Assembly (NCBI RefSeq): GCF_001949145.1 | Contig: NW_019091438.1 | Span: 827,853 to 891,852, forward strand | Length of the DNA: 64,000 nt | Direction: 5' to 3' | Source: Acanthaster planci | Lineage: Eukaryota; Echinodermata; Asteroidea; Valvatida; Acanthasteridae | Part shown: positions 1 through 12,700 of the stretch, one piece after another | How positions within the stretch are numbered: the stretch's first letter is position 1 | How the letters are laid out: every line of letters begins with the position of its first letter | Notes under the pieces: model-generated | Seen by the model: only the letters and a program-made list of their open reading frames with translations | The model's database searches: none | Told to the model about the DNA's origin: nothing | Position numbers and translations under genes: made by a program

Positions 1-2739
1 TTTCATGAGACGATTCCCATTTCAAACAAAGACATTTGCCACAGGTCGATGAAAGATAGTTAACAGATGTCCAAAAACAATAAAACAAAAACCCAAATCC
101 ATATGGATTAGGAATCCAAGCCCGGCTGTTACACTGTCAGACACGCAACTAGACAGAGTGCGAGCAAGCCGTCTTTATCGTGCCAGCTCGGCGGTGCAGT
201 TGGCGCGCTCGTCCATTTTGCTGTTACATCTGATCCGGCGTTGATGAACGACGTGGCGGTTTTGGCGGGGTCGGAGGGCCTTTTCTCGCCATCCGTGATG
301 CCATAGCGTTTGGCTAGCGACCAGTAGCTGGCGAATTTCTCTCGCTGCCAGTGAAGCGGGCCCTGACATAGTACTTTTAGAAGCCAGGTCGACAGTGTTA
401 GCCGACTTTTCGTTTTGATTTGTAACTCTTAATTTGGAATAGAATTTCGTGCCATATGATATGTCAAAGAATTTTGAATTTTTACTTTGAAATTTCAAAT
501 AAAGTGTTTATTTACACTCCCCAAACCATGGATAACGATTAGCGTTTGTAATACCTAAAAGTCATTTGTAACATATGAATTTCCATTTCAAGTGACAAGA
601 ATAAGCAGAAACAACCCAGCGAAGTAACTGAATTATTCACTTAAATCCAAGTTTCCTTCTCATGTTCAATCACAGAAAAATGTTTACTGATTTTTGGTTT
701 TTTTCGCATGGTCATTTACATTCAATAATTGATGGATCTTATCGAATATTCACTGAGGTCGAGAAAAATATCGCACGTCCACTGATAGGTACACCAAAGT
801 ATTGCAAATGCGAAGAAATAAGTTTTCGTTGAATCCATCTTTAATATTCACTCCCATGTTGGGTCTGTCATTAGGGAAGTAGGCATGGTACAAAGTCGTT
901 CCTGCCCAACTATGGTTTCGTTTCCCATGCCATTTTCGCGCACACAGTTTACCCATGTCCCCAATTTACCCTCTAATGTAATTATCACGCCGGTTTCTCA
1001 CAAGTCATATTTCGTGACGAATCTGGAGTTGGGGCTGCGCCGATCCCACGAGTTGTTGGTTTCGCAGCATGTGTGCCGGCGCGTGCGCCTATTGTTGGCC
1101 AAGAGATAGCCCCGGCTCTTCTGCTTAATGTTCGCTCCGTCCGATGGATTCTCGTTTGTTTCGAACCTTCCCCACCCGTGCTCCGATGCTATTGTCTTTG
1201 GTCCATCATGAACTTCAGTCTGCTCTCTCGCCTTTGATTTTTTTCCCGTCAGGAGCAGTTGGAAGTTGGCTGTCTAGACGTGTACTAAGGCTGACGTTGT
1301 GATTTGGAACCATTTTCAGCACTCGCGCGGAGTGAGGGTCCTTGAAGGGAACCCGAAAAACGGATACCAGAGAGGATCTTAGGTTTGCCATCTTATACAT
1401 TTTTTAAAGCGAATTCGTGTTGTAGAGCACATCGGACTGGGAATACGGGCTCTGCTAGGAGGGACAGTGACTGAAACATCATTGTTGAGGAAGAAACTGT
1501 CATGGCTGTGTCAAAGAAACAATGACAGTGTCATTTTGTTTCCACCCCCACCCTCACTGGTCATCCTACAAACCCAACCCCACCCCCACTCGCCAGTACA
1601 GATTTACAAAGATTTCTGCAAAGAAAAACATTGAGACGGGCGGGCTTTGAGTCCCACCTGCAGTGAAAATTGGAAGATTTTATTCACAGGTTCACTGAGA
1701 ATTTCCTCGTGTGTGACGTTTTTTTGTTGGCTGCTTATGAATAAGGCAATCGTTTGTTTTGGGGTTGCTACGCATATCTTTACTCTATACTTACGGAGTT
1801 TAAAGCCAAGTGTGTATAAATAACGAGGGATGATCAGTTTGTGGACATTGTCCGTGATCTTTCTCCCTGAAACAGAAGGGTATAACTTCAGAATTACACA
1901 TAATTGTACACGTGATGGTCCTACTGAATTGCTTCGTGATAATCGAAATTTCTAATTGTGCCTGACTGATGCAACAATCACTACAGACCCTGTGCAGCAT
2001 CATGCATGGCGAAGAAAAAAATATCGCTGGGGAAAAACCTTCTGCCGGTGGAAGTCGAACTAGCCGGAAATGACCGCCCTTCTATATCGAATGGTTTACA
2101 ACGACACGGGTATCTCCCCTTTTTTTCTTCTTGTTCGTCCAGGAACATGCAGGACTTTACCATTGTTAGCAAGGCCTCCTTTTTTTTTACATAAATAAAG
2201 ACAGATGCGGCTCAAGGATATGAAAAATTGATGTCAGTCAAAAGAAAGAATGGAGGAAATTCGAACGCAACGGGTACGGGAAACATCGCACAATGGAAAA
2301 CAAAACATGATCGCATCTGCCTCTTGTTATTGCGCTGAAATTACAACGATATGATAACCATGGAGATCATTATCGGACGGGTAAACACAATTAATGTTTG
2401 CTGTGATTGGAAGGGCTGGGCTGGGCTGGGCGGGATAATGACGAGAGGCGACCGAGGGACTGGGGCCGTAGGCACGGTCAATGACGGGCGCTATTGTTCT
2501 TGGCGGAATCGAGAGGCGATTCCAAGGAGAATATTCTTTCATGTACAGTATATTCAAAAGGGACTGGGAGGGGTTAGTGGTGGTTGCTGGCGCCATCAGA
2601 AGAGGTTTCGTCGTCGGTCCAAGTCTCTGCTTGAAGAAGTCAGAATGTTAAAGTTTATTACGTGTATTGACACGGTGCCAAATGGGGAAATTCCCGAACG
2701 GGCACTTCAATAGACCTTATTCACGGGGCAGCCATTTTA

Positions 2740-2930
2740 TCTCGTTCCCTGAATCTGTGAGCGTTTTCGAAACGAGTAGATTCGACTTAGACTATGGTTT
2801 CGCTGGTTCTAGCCATTTTGCAGTAGCGTTTGAAATCACACAAGCTCAGACTGGAACCAGCGAAACTTATGCCTAAGCCGAATCCAACTCGTTTCAAAAA
2901 ACGCTCTATCACATTCAATGAAATCTGTTA
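2740..2930. repeat. Foldback (inverted-repeat) element, MITE-like
   Basis: The left arm at about 2757-2812 (with GAAACGAGTAGATTCGACTT and TTTCGCTGGTTC) is matched by the reverse complement of the right arm at about 2850-2910 (GAACCAGCGAAA, then AAGCCGAATCC, AACTCGTTTC and CGCTCT). The core arms are about 55-60 bp with scattered mismatches and small indels. Weaker pairing may extend outward on both sides. It has no coding capacity and fits a non-autonomous DNA transposon. Ends and target duplication were not resolved. Confidence 0.7.
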
Positions 2931-3635
2931 AATAGGGTGGTGCAAGACTTTTGGGGATTCCACGCCTCACTTTCATTTTTCAAAGGTGGCTTAGAATATT
3001 CAGACAAAATGTATCACAACCTTTAAATTATCCTCCACAAAAACTGGCGCGAACTTGCATTGAACTTTTATTTTGTCGCTGTTGTTTGTACTCTTACGTT
3101 CCCCAAATGAAAACCTTAACCTCAATTTCAGTTCAAAATGGCCCTCACATGAAGACAGTCTATTATTACCATAACAGAAATTGCATCTGCTGTCAGTGTA
3201 TAAGTATCCAATCCTATCATTTCCTTCGTGTCGTTCACACAGCATGGCAATTCTACATAAGGTTGTACCTTCCAATGACGAATCTTTGAAAATCCTTAAC
3301 CTAAGCCTGAATCACAAAGTCGAGTCCTGGAATTATTGTTCTCGTTTATTACGCGTGTATTTGGGCCACATAACGAGCAATACGTACATGTGCAGTATTC
3401 GTTAGGGGTCATTTCAACATAAAAGAACTGAGGGCGCTCTGCTGGAAGAGTCCGTGCCGTTGTTGCCAACCAACAGGAGGTCAACCAGGCTGCAAGGAGT
3501 ACACTTGCTCACATTGATTTTGCCAGGAACTACCCACAATCCTTTGCGCTCCTGCGCATTTACAGCGGAGTAAAGCCGCGTCCACCTCTCGTGTCTAGAG
3601 TGCGTCCAGGTCTTCGCTGGTTGCAAATACGTCAC

Positions 3636-3695
3636 AGGTACGTGCTAGACAACAGACGTAGCCTTAGGTTCGTGTTAGACAACAGACGTAGCCGT
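3636..3695. repeat. 30-bp tandem duplication
   Basis: Two adjacent 30-bp units, 3636-3665 and 3666-3695, share TAGACAACAGACGTAGCC and differ at a few positions. This is a simple local duplication with no associated gene. Confidence 0.85.
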
Positions 3696-6600
3696 AGCTC
3701 TGCAAACCCTTTTGGGTGCATCCTGCACAAGCCTGTTTGAATTCATCGTGAAATGGGATACGCTAGATCAACTATGAAAAATGTTTGCTAAATTTTGTGA
3801 CGGTGGAGAAACATCAAAGTAAGATTCTTTTCTTTTGTCAAATGTTATTTTAAGTATCAAAAAGGCAACAGATCGGCATGTGTGAATCCATGAAATCAAA
3901 GGGAAAAACACATGTCCTGTTAGAATCATGTGAAGCAAGCGTCGATATTCGAGGTTCACATGGGAAGCAGAATGAATTAAAGTGAGTATTAAGGATGATG
4001 AATTTGGTGGGGCAAAAAAACGACCAACCAACAGCAAAAAAGTATTAATTCTTGACTTTCTCCGAGAAGAGTGATCTCGGAGGAATATGCAGCGAGTCGG
4101 CAATCCATCACTGCCGTTGTCGCGCCGGGGGTAGAGAGTTATAGCACGGGGGAACGGCGTCCGTGTGCACGCTAAAATAGAACCATGTCAAAATAGCCCC
4201 GGGTATTATGGCGAAAAACATTCCCCCCAAATATCGAGGAACAAGAAATGGAAATGTAAATGGATGACGGTTGCCATCCCGCACGGAAGTGGCAAGGGCA
4301 CGGTAATTCTTAAAGTCAGGGGAACAGGATTTCGAGAAAGGTGTATAAGTGGACGGGAAGGGTTTTGTAGCCAAAAAGCAGAGACCAGTGCACGTTTATG
4401 GGATTAGGGATGATATTAACTGCGAGGTGGCGAGTGGGTGCGGCGATGTTTGCCTGGTCTGCGTGTGAGGTTGCCTGAGGGCACTTTTATACTCTCAACA
4501 GCCACCGGGACTTGGAATTTTTACCGATCTGCTTAGCGGCGAATGTATTATGCTCAGAAAATTCTACAACTTAAAAAAACTCAGCTAAGAGTTGGCCGAA
4601 AGCGGCACATATCACGTGTATATAGTTGGCTGGACATTGGTTGGTTGTTTGCCTATTGTTGGTGAGGTTTGGTGCCGCTGTATTTCGTAGAGTTTGTATG
4701 ATCATCGGGACTTTCAGTAATCGCGGCCCACTTACTTCCTCTTTCGGAACTGTTGAACTTTTTTTTAATGATGAAAAGTTGGTTGTTTTTACATTTGATA
4801 TTCACGTGAAATGGTGCTATTGTCTTTATTTGCCTTTCTGCCATGCTACATTAAGTTGAGTTTTCATTAGTCCCGTCATGCATTGGCATAAGCGATTCTT
4901 AGTGAAAAAAACGAAATAAGTAGGGACCTAACTTTATTTTTTCAATACGATACTATTTTTAGTCCTCGTGCAGGGGACTCGGAAATTTAGACACTTAGTA
5001 ACCTAGGTTAAATTTTCAGGCATTTAAACAATACTGCAATATGGGGGGGAAATTAGCTTCATCTTTCTTTCTGGAAGTAATTATCTCAGCCCAGTGTGTT
5101 CTTAAGCTACTTCATGAATTGGACCCTATCGATGGGAAGGCATTGCCTCAAACTATGATCAACTTACCGAGGCTAGTGGGAACCAGTTCATTTCAGCTGT
5201 CATGGACCCCACACGTACTAAACTTCTTTAGGCACAGTACCAGTGTGGTCTATGTTGGTGGTCACTTATTGTGGCATTTGATCATGCTCAGGGACACAAA
5301 TACTGCAATTCCTATGCTCAGGCTCAATGACAGTTCGAGAGCTTGGCTGTCCCATGAATATGACATCGCAAGCGACAGATGCAAAGACAAGTTAGAATTC
5401 AAAATAATCGTTATCAAGTTAAAAATGGCAGTGTCATTTGGGGTTGTCTGTGGCTAGGTGGGCGTCGACACAGAAAGCTCCATCTTGTCTCAGTCACTGA
5501 CGCGCCTTCTCTTTCACGTGGATGCACTGTTCCAGCAACGGTACGTGCGCTTTAACCAGTTGCATTCCAATTCCACCGAGATATTTAAGATCTGATAATA
5601 GACGTGCTCGCATCGCCAAACTTCCGTCAGACGTCGAATCGATATATTCATATCTTTACTCATCCCTACGTATGCCTGACTCCCAACACCGCATCTAAAT
5701 ATCAATTAACTTGTGTACAAGTAAATTGCCTTGGGATGATTCCTCGCGACTCTGTGTTATATTCGTTGTAAAGCAGCTTGTTGGGGCCCAAGAGCAATAT
5801 GTCTGCCAGGCTCGCCTGGCCGGCGGAATCCGCCGATACCGACCTTGGTTCCTCCCGCGGTGTCAAAATCTCGACGTGTCGGCGTGAAAGCTTATTAAGT
5901 TGGCGGGCGGACGAGCTCCGAAACTTTCATCAAGACGGCGCAGCCCGAGAAACCAGCTGCCCGCCTGCGACACCCCCGGACCCTCGGTTCGATCCTGACT
6001 CCAGTGCGCCGTGTGCTCCGGGAAAGGGGGGGGTTATAAACCGGCAACTTGGGAGGTTTGACACCCCCCAATCGGCCGGGCCCTGCAAGAACCCCGCGAG
6101 ACGGGGGGAAAAACTCACCAAATCAATGGCACCTGGCAGCTGGAAGTGGAGACTCTGAATAAGGGAGGTGTTGGCAATTGGCAAACGACCGGCTAACGCA
6201 AAATAAAAAACTGGGAACTGCAGTTATTAGATGGAAGATCAGGAGATATGTATCATGATAAAGGAAAGGGTTGAAGAAAAAAAAACGTAGTTCATTGGCC
6301 GTCAAAACCTGATCGGTATCTCATGTGATTATTTGCGTAATCAAACGGATATGAATGCAGCAGACTAGCGGAAGTTCATGAGAAAAATCTGTGATGCTAA
6401 CTGGTCGTTCGTTCACCTGCTCGCTAACGGTCTGCAAAGTTTCTTGCCTCCAAGTGTTTCATCGGTTCGGTCAGTGGCTTCAGCGGAGTGTCTCTGTTTG
6501 CAAACCACTCTAAACACAGCGTGACAACGGGAGGGTGAAGGGCACAAGGGTAATGGCTTTCGAGTGTAGAGAAAGTAAGACGATTTTAGGCATACTCGCC

Positions 6601-8692
6601 TCCCCTCAGGTGCATGCAAGCTTCCCGACCTTTCTTTTCGGGAAATATCTCTCCCGAGTAGCATTCTTTCATGACAACAACTTTCATTTAATATCAGTTA
6701 ATGATTGAAAGAGATTCTTACTGAATTCCCTTTCGTCCATTCATTTTTCATTACGTTTCCAGAATCAGTTGAGCGCAAATCTATTGAACTGAAATGTGTG
6801 AAAATAACAGAGTTATTCTCATACATAAGACAAAAAAGGCACATTGAATCCTTTTCATTTTTTGACAAAAAGTACATGGCTCCGAAGTCTAGGGCCTATA
6901 GAACTCACTCCTTCTAAGTTCCTGAAACTAACCAACATGACAGCGCCCTTCGTCGTGGGTAATTCCGCCCTTGCCTGCTGCAGCACTCTGTCGCGTTTAC
7001 GCTTATTAGCGTTCCCATACACGAGCAGACCGCCGGGCCGTCGTCCACCTTGGCCCGTCAAGGTGGGTCCGGGCGCCCGGCACGCACCGCGCCATTCTTC
7101 GGCTCAGCGCTGCGCCGTCCGGCCAGGTGCTCCCCCGGTCGCCTCGCTCGCGGTGGCATGTGAATTTCGGTTCCCTTTCGCACGGTGTGTGCTTGCGTGC
7201 TGTGCTGTCTTCTTATTTACACACATGCAGGGACTGAGCTTGCCGCATTTGAAATGGATGAGTGGTGGAAAAGAGAAAAGAAGACGTGCAAGAAGATATT
7301 GGTACCTCGATAACCTTCTCTCGATGCTTTTAGTTTGAGACCGGTAGAATGACAAGAAGAAAGATATAACATTGTTCGGAGTTTAGTGTTTGTGCGTTAA
7401 GGTGGTGAGAATTGGTGAATGTGGAGCAATACTATCATTATGGTTTCCAGAATTTCATAATGCAAGAAAAATGCTGCGCTATAATGCCACCTTCAAGACG
7501 TGAATTAGAATGGACAAAGCAGCAAATTGAAGTTTCCAACCTCAAATGTAATCGCTAACAAAACTGCACAACTTGTCAAGTTATCAGTGACTATTAAGAT
7601 CCCTTTTCATTGGGCCAAGGATACAAGAATTCCCCATCTTTCCATCAACCCTGACATCGGCAACAAGCCAACAACAGCTGATGTTCACAAGAGATTACCT
7701 TTCAAATTTATTAAACTGAACCTGGCATCTTTTTATTTATGTTTTTGGAGAAACTTAAGAGGAGGCCTTAATCGCCTTACGGTTTAAGGGCTCTCACGCT
7801 TGAACGAGCTTTCGATCTCTGTCGCCAAGTGAATTTTTCTCCCAAAGCTGTTCGGAGTAGGGGGCCAGAGGATGGATTCACTTCTTCTCCTCCAGAACAC
7901 GGGGAGTAATGAAAGGGGGAGAGCTTGAGGTGTAATCAGCAAGTGGGCAAGACCAATGTAGTTAACACGGGGAAATCTTGTGGCTAGTTTGATTTGCGGG
8001 GAATCCTGTTTGCGAGGCCCGGGCGTGCATCATGCGGCTGGGCCTGTTGAATGGGCGACTCCATGCATCGACTGTCTTCGGGGCATACACTGAGCACTCG
8101 CTCTTCGTTATAGGATTTCGTCGCGGCTTCGCTTCCAGCATTATCCCCCCCCCTTCGTACCGTGCCATCGAAAGAGCACCGTCTGACTGTTGCCTCTTAG
8201 ACTGTTTTTGTATCGTAAAAAAAAAGGAATTTTATAAAGCCCTGGCGGTTCGGGGCTTTTGAAAACGCCAAAATCAGAGATGAGTGTAGATGGCAATTCT
8301 GACTCGGGAATTATAGACTAATCCGAAGCTGTATCCAGAAAAAGTAGCACCAACTTCGGACTTGGAACCAACATGACTGTTCATCATGTGTGCAGTACAG
8401 CATGCGGCTGCTGCGTGCTAATTGTCCATGTGCACTGACACATAAGCCACCATTTTTGGATCGTTTGCATAACCCCTTACCTCAAATGATGACCTTAACG
8501 AGCGGACATCTACGAACTTGTTTTATTCATTGTTTTATGTCTTTTGACTTCTTCATGTGCTTGTCAAACTTTGTGTACTCTGTTGCTATTTCCCAAATGC
8601 ACGAAAAGGAAAAAAAAATGTTTTTTTTCCAAGTCTCCTTTTCATAACCAGCATAGCGACGCGTCCATATCCAGTGATGCGACTCCCAAAGG

Positions 8693-8729
8693 TGACGTCA
8701 GGAGGTCAGTGCATATGAGCATGACGTCA
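8693..8729. promoter_or_regulatory. Paired palindromic CRE-like sites
   Basis: TGACGTCA occurs at 8693-8700 and again at 8722-8729, 29 bp apart. This 8-mer is the full palindromic CREB/ATF consensus. Two copies this close are unlikely by chance in this sequence. They lie inside the putative intron 3 of the T-box gene, so a role as an enhancer is possible but unproven. Confidence 0.4.
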
Positions 8730-8916
8730 TTACCCTTTTTCATTTCAACTCAGCGCGGGGGTTTGAGAGTTCTTTCAGACAGCTTTTTCTCTTTTGCCTT
8801 GCGATATTTGAGAAAATCTTCATATATTTTATTGAAAACATATATCAGGTGCTTTATTCAGTCGTTATAAGCGTCCCACGTAAGGAATTTCTACAGCTAA
8901 GATTATTGTCTGAGAC

Positions 8917-8927
8917 GGGACTTGAAC
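8917..8927 (-). repeat. tRNA-like B box (possible SINE remnant)
   Basis: The minus strand reads GTTCAAGTCCC, close to the internal B-box promoter of tRNA genes and tRNA-derived SINEs. It is preceded on that strand by ACTCCTAGACTCAGG, which could be an anticodon-arm remnant. The expected 5' half is interrupted where the inserted element at 8975-9106 begins. A functional tRNA gene is not supported. Confidence 0.25.
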
Positions 8928-8964
8928 GTTAGACCTGAGTCTAGGAGTAATTAGCTAAAAATTC

Positions 8965-9116
8965 TGGCAGGCATCAGGGGCGTGGCCACGGTGGGGGGGG
9001 GGACACTTGCTCCCTCCCAAAAAAAAAACACCACTGAAAGCTGGTTCCCCCATAAGATGCTGGTGCCCCCTTGTGCCCCCCCCCCGTAAAATCCTAGCTA
9101 CGGCATTGGCAGGCAT
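8965..9116. mobile_element. Small DNA-transposon-like insertion flanked by a 10-bp duplication
   Basis: TGGCAGGCAT occurs exactly at 8965-8974 and 9107-9116 and brackets a 132-bp insert (8975-9106). The insert ends are imperfect inverted repeats: GGCGTGGCCACGG at the left and, as reverse complement, TGCCGTAGCTAGG at the right, each followed internally by a run of G. The interior is G/C-tract rich with no coding capacity. Flanking duplication plus terminal inverted repeats is the mark of a non-autonomous cut-and-paste transposon. I cannot name its superfamily; an 8-10 bp duplication would fit several. Confidence 0.75.
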
Positions 9117-9461
9117 GCACTTTTCGTTTTGTTCAGTACCAATAGGCGAAACCTCGACTGTACTGAGCAACAATGATTAGAGGTCACATGACACGTCACA
9201 AGGATCCCCAAACTATGTAAACGATGTATTCAGCGACAGCTTGAGAAAAGACTACAGGAATCAGGGAAAAAGCAAAATCGCCAGACAATTTCGGGTTATA
9301 TTTATTGAGGTAACTTCATATTGTGAGTTACTCGAAGATACGGTGAACAGAGAAAGAGCAATGTTAGTAGATGATTGATTGTTAACTGGTGATCAGGTCA
9401 TGAATTATTCACAGATGGGCACACAACCCGACTTACGAACGGACTGACAGACAAAACTTAC

Positions 9462-9729
9462 GTGGCCGTGCTGGTCCAGGTTGTTGTTGGTCAGCTTGAG
9501 TTTGTTGAAGGTGACCACCTGCTTCATCCAGACAGCCCCAGTGGCCGGCGAGTCCGGGTGGATATAGAGCCGGCTGGGCATGTGCGGCTCGGCCTTTCCC
9601 GACACCACCCACTCCGAGTTGTGGTACTTGTAGCGAGTGTCATCTACGGGCACGATGTCCATCAACAGGATGTACTTGGCGTTGGAATCTAACCCAGTCA
9701 TGGTCACGCGGAAGGTGGGGAACATACGC
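9462..9729 (-). CDS. T-box transcription factor, exon 3 (central T-box)
   Basis: This exon encodes residues 130-218, the central DNA-binding T-box. It begins after a pyrimidine tract and CAG (9732-9730), completes the split Arg codon, and reads RMFPTFRV. Diagnostic blocks follow: [48 protein letters not shown] and FNKLKLTNN, ending LDQHGH before a GTAAGT donor (9461-9456) in phase 0. The next exon should encode the ILNSMHKYQPR region and is not found to the left, so the gene leaves the window. [17 protein letters not shown] and LKLTNN resemble Tbx4/5, while HNSEW and LDQHGH resemble Tbx6/16 or VegT-type proteins. KHGF, typical of Tbx2/3, is absent. I call the T-box family with high confidence and leave the subfamily open. 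Confidence 0.97.
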
Positions 9730-12700
9730 CTGAGAGAGACACACAGCAGAAAAAAAAGGGAAAGAGAGGGAGAAATAACATAACAGTAGTGTGCATGAGA
9801 ATGTCCACTGAATGTTTTCTTTAACCTCAGGGTGCGGGCTTACAATAATATAAAGGGGTACCTCTTGAATTTCCAGTGTTCTTACTGTGATTTTAAAAGC
9901 CATTGTAGACTTGTTTCCTGTCCATCTAGTTGTTTTTCACATTTTGTGCTGTACTTCGGCCCACGCAATAAACATTCTGTTGCAAGTTTCGAAATAATAG
10001 ATTTGTTCTGTTATCGCAATACAAATTTATTCAACTAAAGTAACGTGCACGGTCTCAGGACCTTAATTAAGTCATGCAAAATTAATACTTGTGACATTTT
10101 GACATGAAAGCAACAGCGTAAATGAAGTCGCCGATGTATTTGTCTTCGTCACGGTCGTTTGAAACACTATTATTTACATAATTGGCCAGACAATTTTCAC
10201 TCTTTCCTGTAGAGATGTTTTGATCCATGAGTTGTTTTATTTTTTTGGGGGGGTCGTTTTTTTATTGTTTGGCCATCTATATTTTGGAAAGGTGCATTTG
10301 ACAAGGTCTTTGCAACTCTGAAATCCCACTTTTTCTCTGTAAATCGATTTCACGCGAATATCCAGCTCTCCCCTAAAATAGATCGCTCCTTTCAGGCATT
10401 TTGTGGAGAGCCTCTGGGACCCCAGTTTTGGGGGTTGAACGGGAAGAGGGATTACACGACCCATGCCGGTGTTTTATCCCGTTACTCGGCCAGTGTGCTG
10501 CTCCGTGCTCACTCAACCGCTCGCCATGCCACGAACACCGCGGTGCACAAACTGTCCTTTCGCACACACTTTGCGAGCTTGCGTGCGTCGCCGTACGAGG
10601 GCCACGGATCCGCGGGGGAATTGTCGCTCAGTTTGGTGTGAGGATATGTGATTTGAAGGTAATATAGCCGGGCATATGGCCGCACGATGGCAACAGATGG
10701 CAAGCCAAAGTGTACATCGGATGACACTTTGTTTTACAACCTCTTTAGTTAATGCCATAGGTAGTGCTTTATACCCCATGCCGGTAACCGTGTATATAGC
10801 TCCACTTGGTTCATGTAGATAATCTGGCCAAAGTTAGCCAAGTCTTGCCGTATTGGTTTCAGGGTGGAGATGCATAAAATGACACAGGGCGGTTTCTTCT
10901 TTCATCGTCCACGCCTGAAGACGATCTGAGAGGATCGCGTTACGCCAAGATGTCCTTGATAGTGCCGTTAATCATGTTCGACTGAGTTTTGAAGGATTCC
11001 CCCCCCTCCCAAATCGCCGAGTTCTTGGTGAAACTACAAATTTGACGGCTCACCGAACATTGAAAAACCTTTGTATCAAGATACACCCTTCAGAGGTTTC
11101 TCGAAAAGTGGGAAAGACAGTCGAATACATTAAACTCATTTGTTTGGCCAAAGTTTTTTAAACTAAGCATCGCCAAATTACGGGGGGGGCTTTGAGCAGA
11201 ATACCAATCTGTTGCCCTTTTTATAGCGGAATCAAGATTTTTTTATATTGTATAAAGCTTCAGTGTGTGTCTCAGGTGGAATTATTTCTTATTCATCCTA
11301 ATTAGGAAAAAAAGTTGACTCAGCATCTCTAGTTTTTTAGTCATATACAAAAAGAAAGTGCACTGGTGAACGTCAATACGCAAGCACTAACCGTCGACGT
11401 CTGGGGGGTTAAAAAGTGCAGATCACGGGTATACCTTTTGTATGATTGCCTTTTAATTACACGCCATTCCCAGAACCAGTTTCTGGCGCGGAATAGTGGC
11501 CGTGATTTTCAGAGGATATACCGTTAATCGGTTTTTTTTATGGGCGTGATGTGTCAAATAAGTGCACGCTGATGATGCAACAATGTAACGTGGGCGCGGG
11601 AACGGGTTGGCAGGAGTTGGTCGGGTCCTCCGGGAGGACTCCGAGACGCGTGCGCGCATCTCTGTGGCGTGTTACCGACCTTTTCCCTGGGTGGGATGGT
11701 AGAAGTGTGGCCACAATATTCCCAACGACCATGGCACCCTGGACTTGCATTTGGTTACGATTCGTCGCAAATAAATTGGTTATTTTAAGATCCCTGAGAC
11801 GGAACAGGGTTTGTGTGAAAAAAAGGTGTCCCCTGACGCGATTTATATCTCGTCAACGAAGAGCCCTGGATAACAGGGCTGATGTGAACCCCTTGGAGGG
11901 TTAGTTGCAAGACAGCAATCTCCGCAGTGTGGTCGACGCGCTAAGCGGGGTTCTCCCTTGCCCCCACGATGGGTGCGAAAGGCCCATTTCCTCCCCTCCA
12001 CCGACTTTGGTGACTGCGGTTTTTCTCTCTCATGACTTTGGGATCGCTTTCGTGAGTTTTGGCGGGGAGGGTGCTACCCGTAATCACGGGAGCGAGATCA
12101 TGGCGTAGATCGCATGACCACCTCCGGTGGCGGAAGCGGCCGGGCGGGCGAAGCGGTGTGCAGGGGGTTACCCCGTAATAAACTCGGCCGCGGTATACGT
12201 ACAAATCACGGTCTTTGTTTCCTTCTTTTATTTTTCATGGAGTCCAAGGGCCGTGATTGAAAGAAGAAGAGGGGGTCGAATCTCACACCGTGCCCGGGGA
12301 GCATCAGCTGGCGTCTGAGCCTCAGATGCACCTCGGCCCGTCGTGGCCTTCTCTTCACATATGGCATCGCACACCAACTGTGGCGGAATGAAAATACACT
12401 TGTGTCGAAATCAAAGACTTCCTGACGACGAGGATGAGGGGAAAAAAGAAGTGAAGCTCATTTAGTTTGGCGGTGCTGGGCCGCGGCAACGGGTGTTTCC
12501 GAACCGAGAAAACTTTCGGTTCCGACCGCCGTGTGCCTTCTGGCCGACCCGAACGAGAAAATGGCGAGGCGTCAACGCGACGAAATATTAAGTGGACTTA
12601 ACACATAAATAAATTGAGAAAATTAATAGCCTATTAGAAAGGAAATATCGCCACCGATATTGGCTTTTGGCTGGGGTTGGCTTAGCACACACGCTTCGAT

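Larger units (their letters stand above)
1..9461 (-). other. Partial intron 3 of the T-box gene, continuing off the left edge
   Basis: Everything left of the exon 3 donor. I searched both strands by eye for the expected ILNSMHKYQPR-coding exon and for later T-box blocks and found none. The stretch holds a foldback element (about 2.75-2.93 kb), a 30-bp tandem duplication (3.64-3.70 kb), a G/C-tract element with a 10-bp target duplication (8.97-9.11 kb) and paired palindromic CRE-like sites (8.69 and 8.72 kb). A GC-rich patch sits at about 7.02-7.16 kb. Confidence 0.65.

Noticed and set aside
5041-5457. 138-codon open frame, plus strand
   Set aside because: No homology recognised, starts in an AT-rich context with no promoter signal, and its length is within what chance allows in 64 kb read in six frames.
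5985-5999. GGTTCGATCC resembling a tRNA B box
   Set aside because: No A box or pairing acceptor stem at the right distance; not a tRNA gene.
6844-7338. 164-codon open frame, plus strand
   Set aside because: It spans a GC-rich patch where stops are rare, overlaps open frames on the other strand, and shows no recognisable domain or splice context.
1-9461. Remaining T-box exons
   Set aside because: No stretch on the minus strand could encode the ILNSMHKYQPR region or later blocks; they must lie beyond the left edge.
10373-10779. Several overlapping open frames on both strands
   Set aside because: Mutually overlapping frames in one GC-rich patch; none has a recognisable motif.
11861-11881. Small perfect hairpin AGCCCTG..CAGGGCT
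   Set aside because: A 7-bp stem is expected by chance several times in this length.
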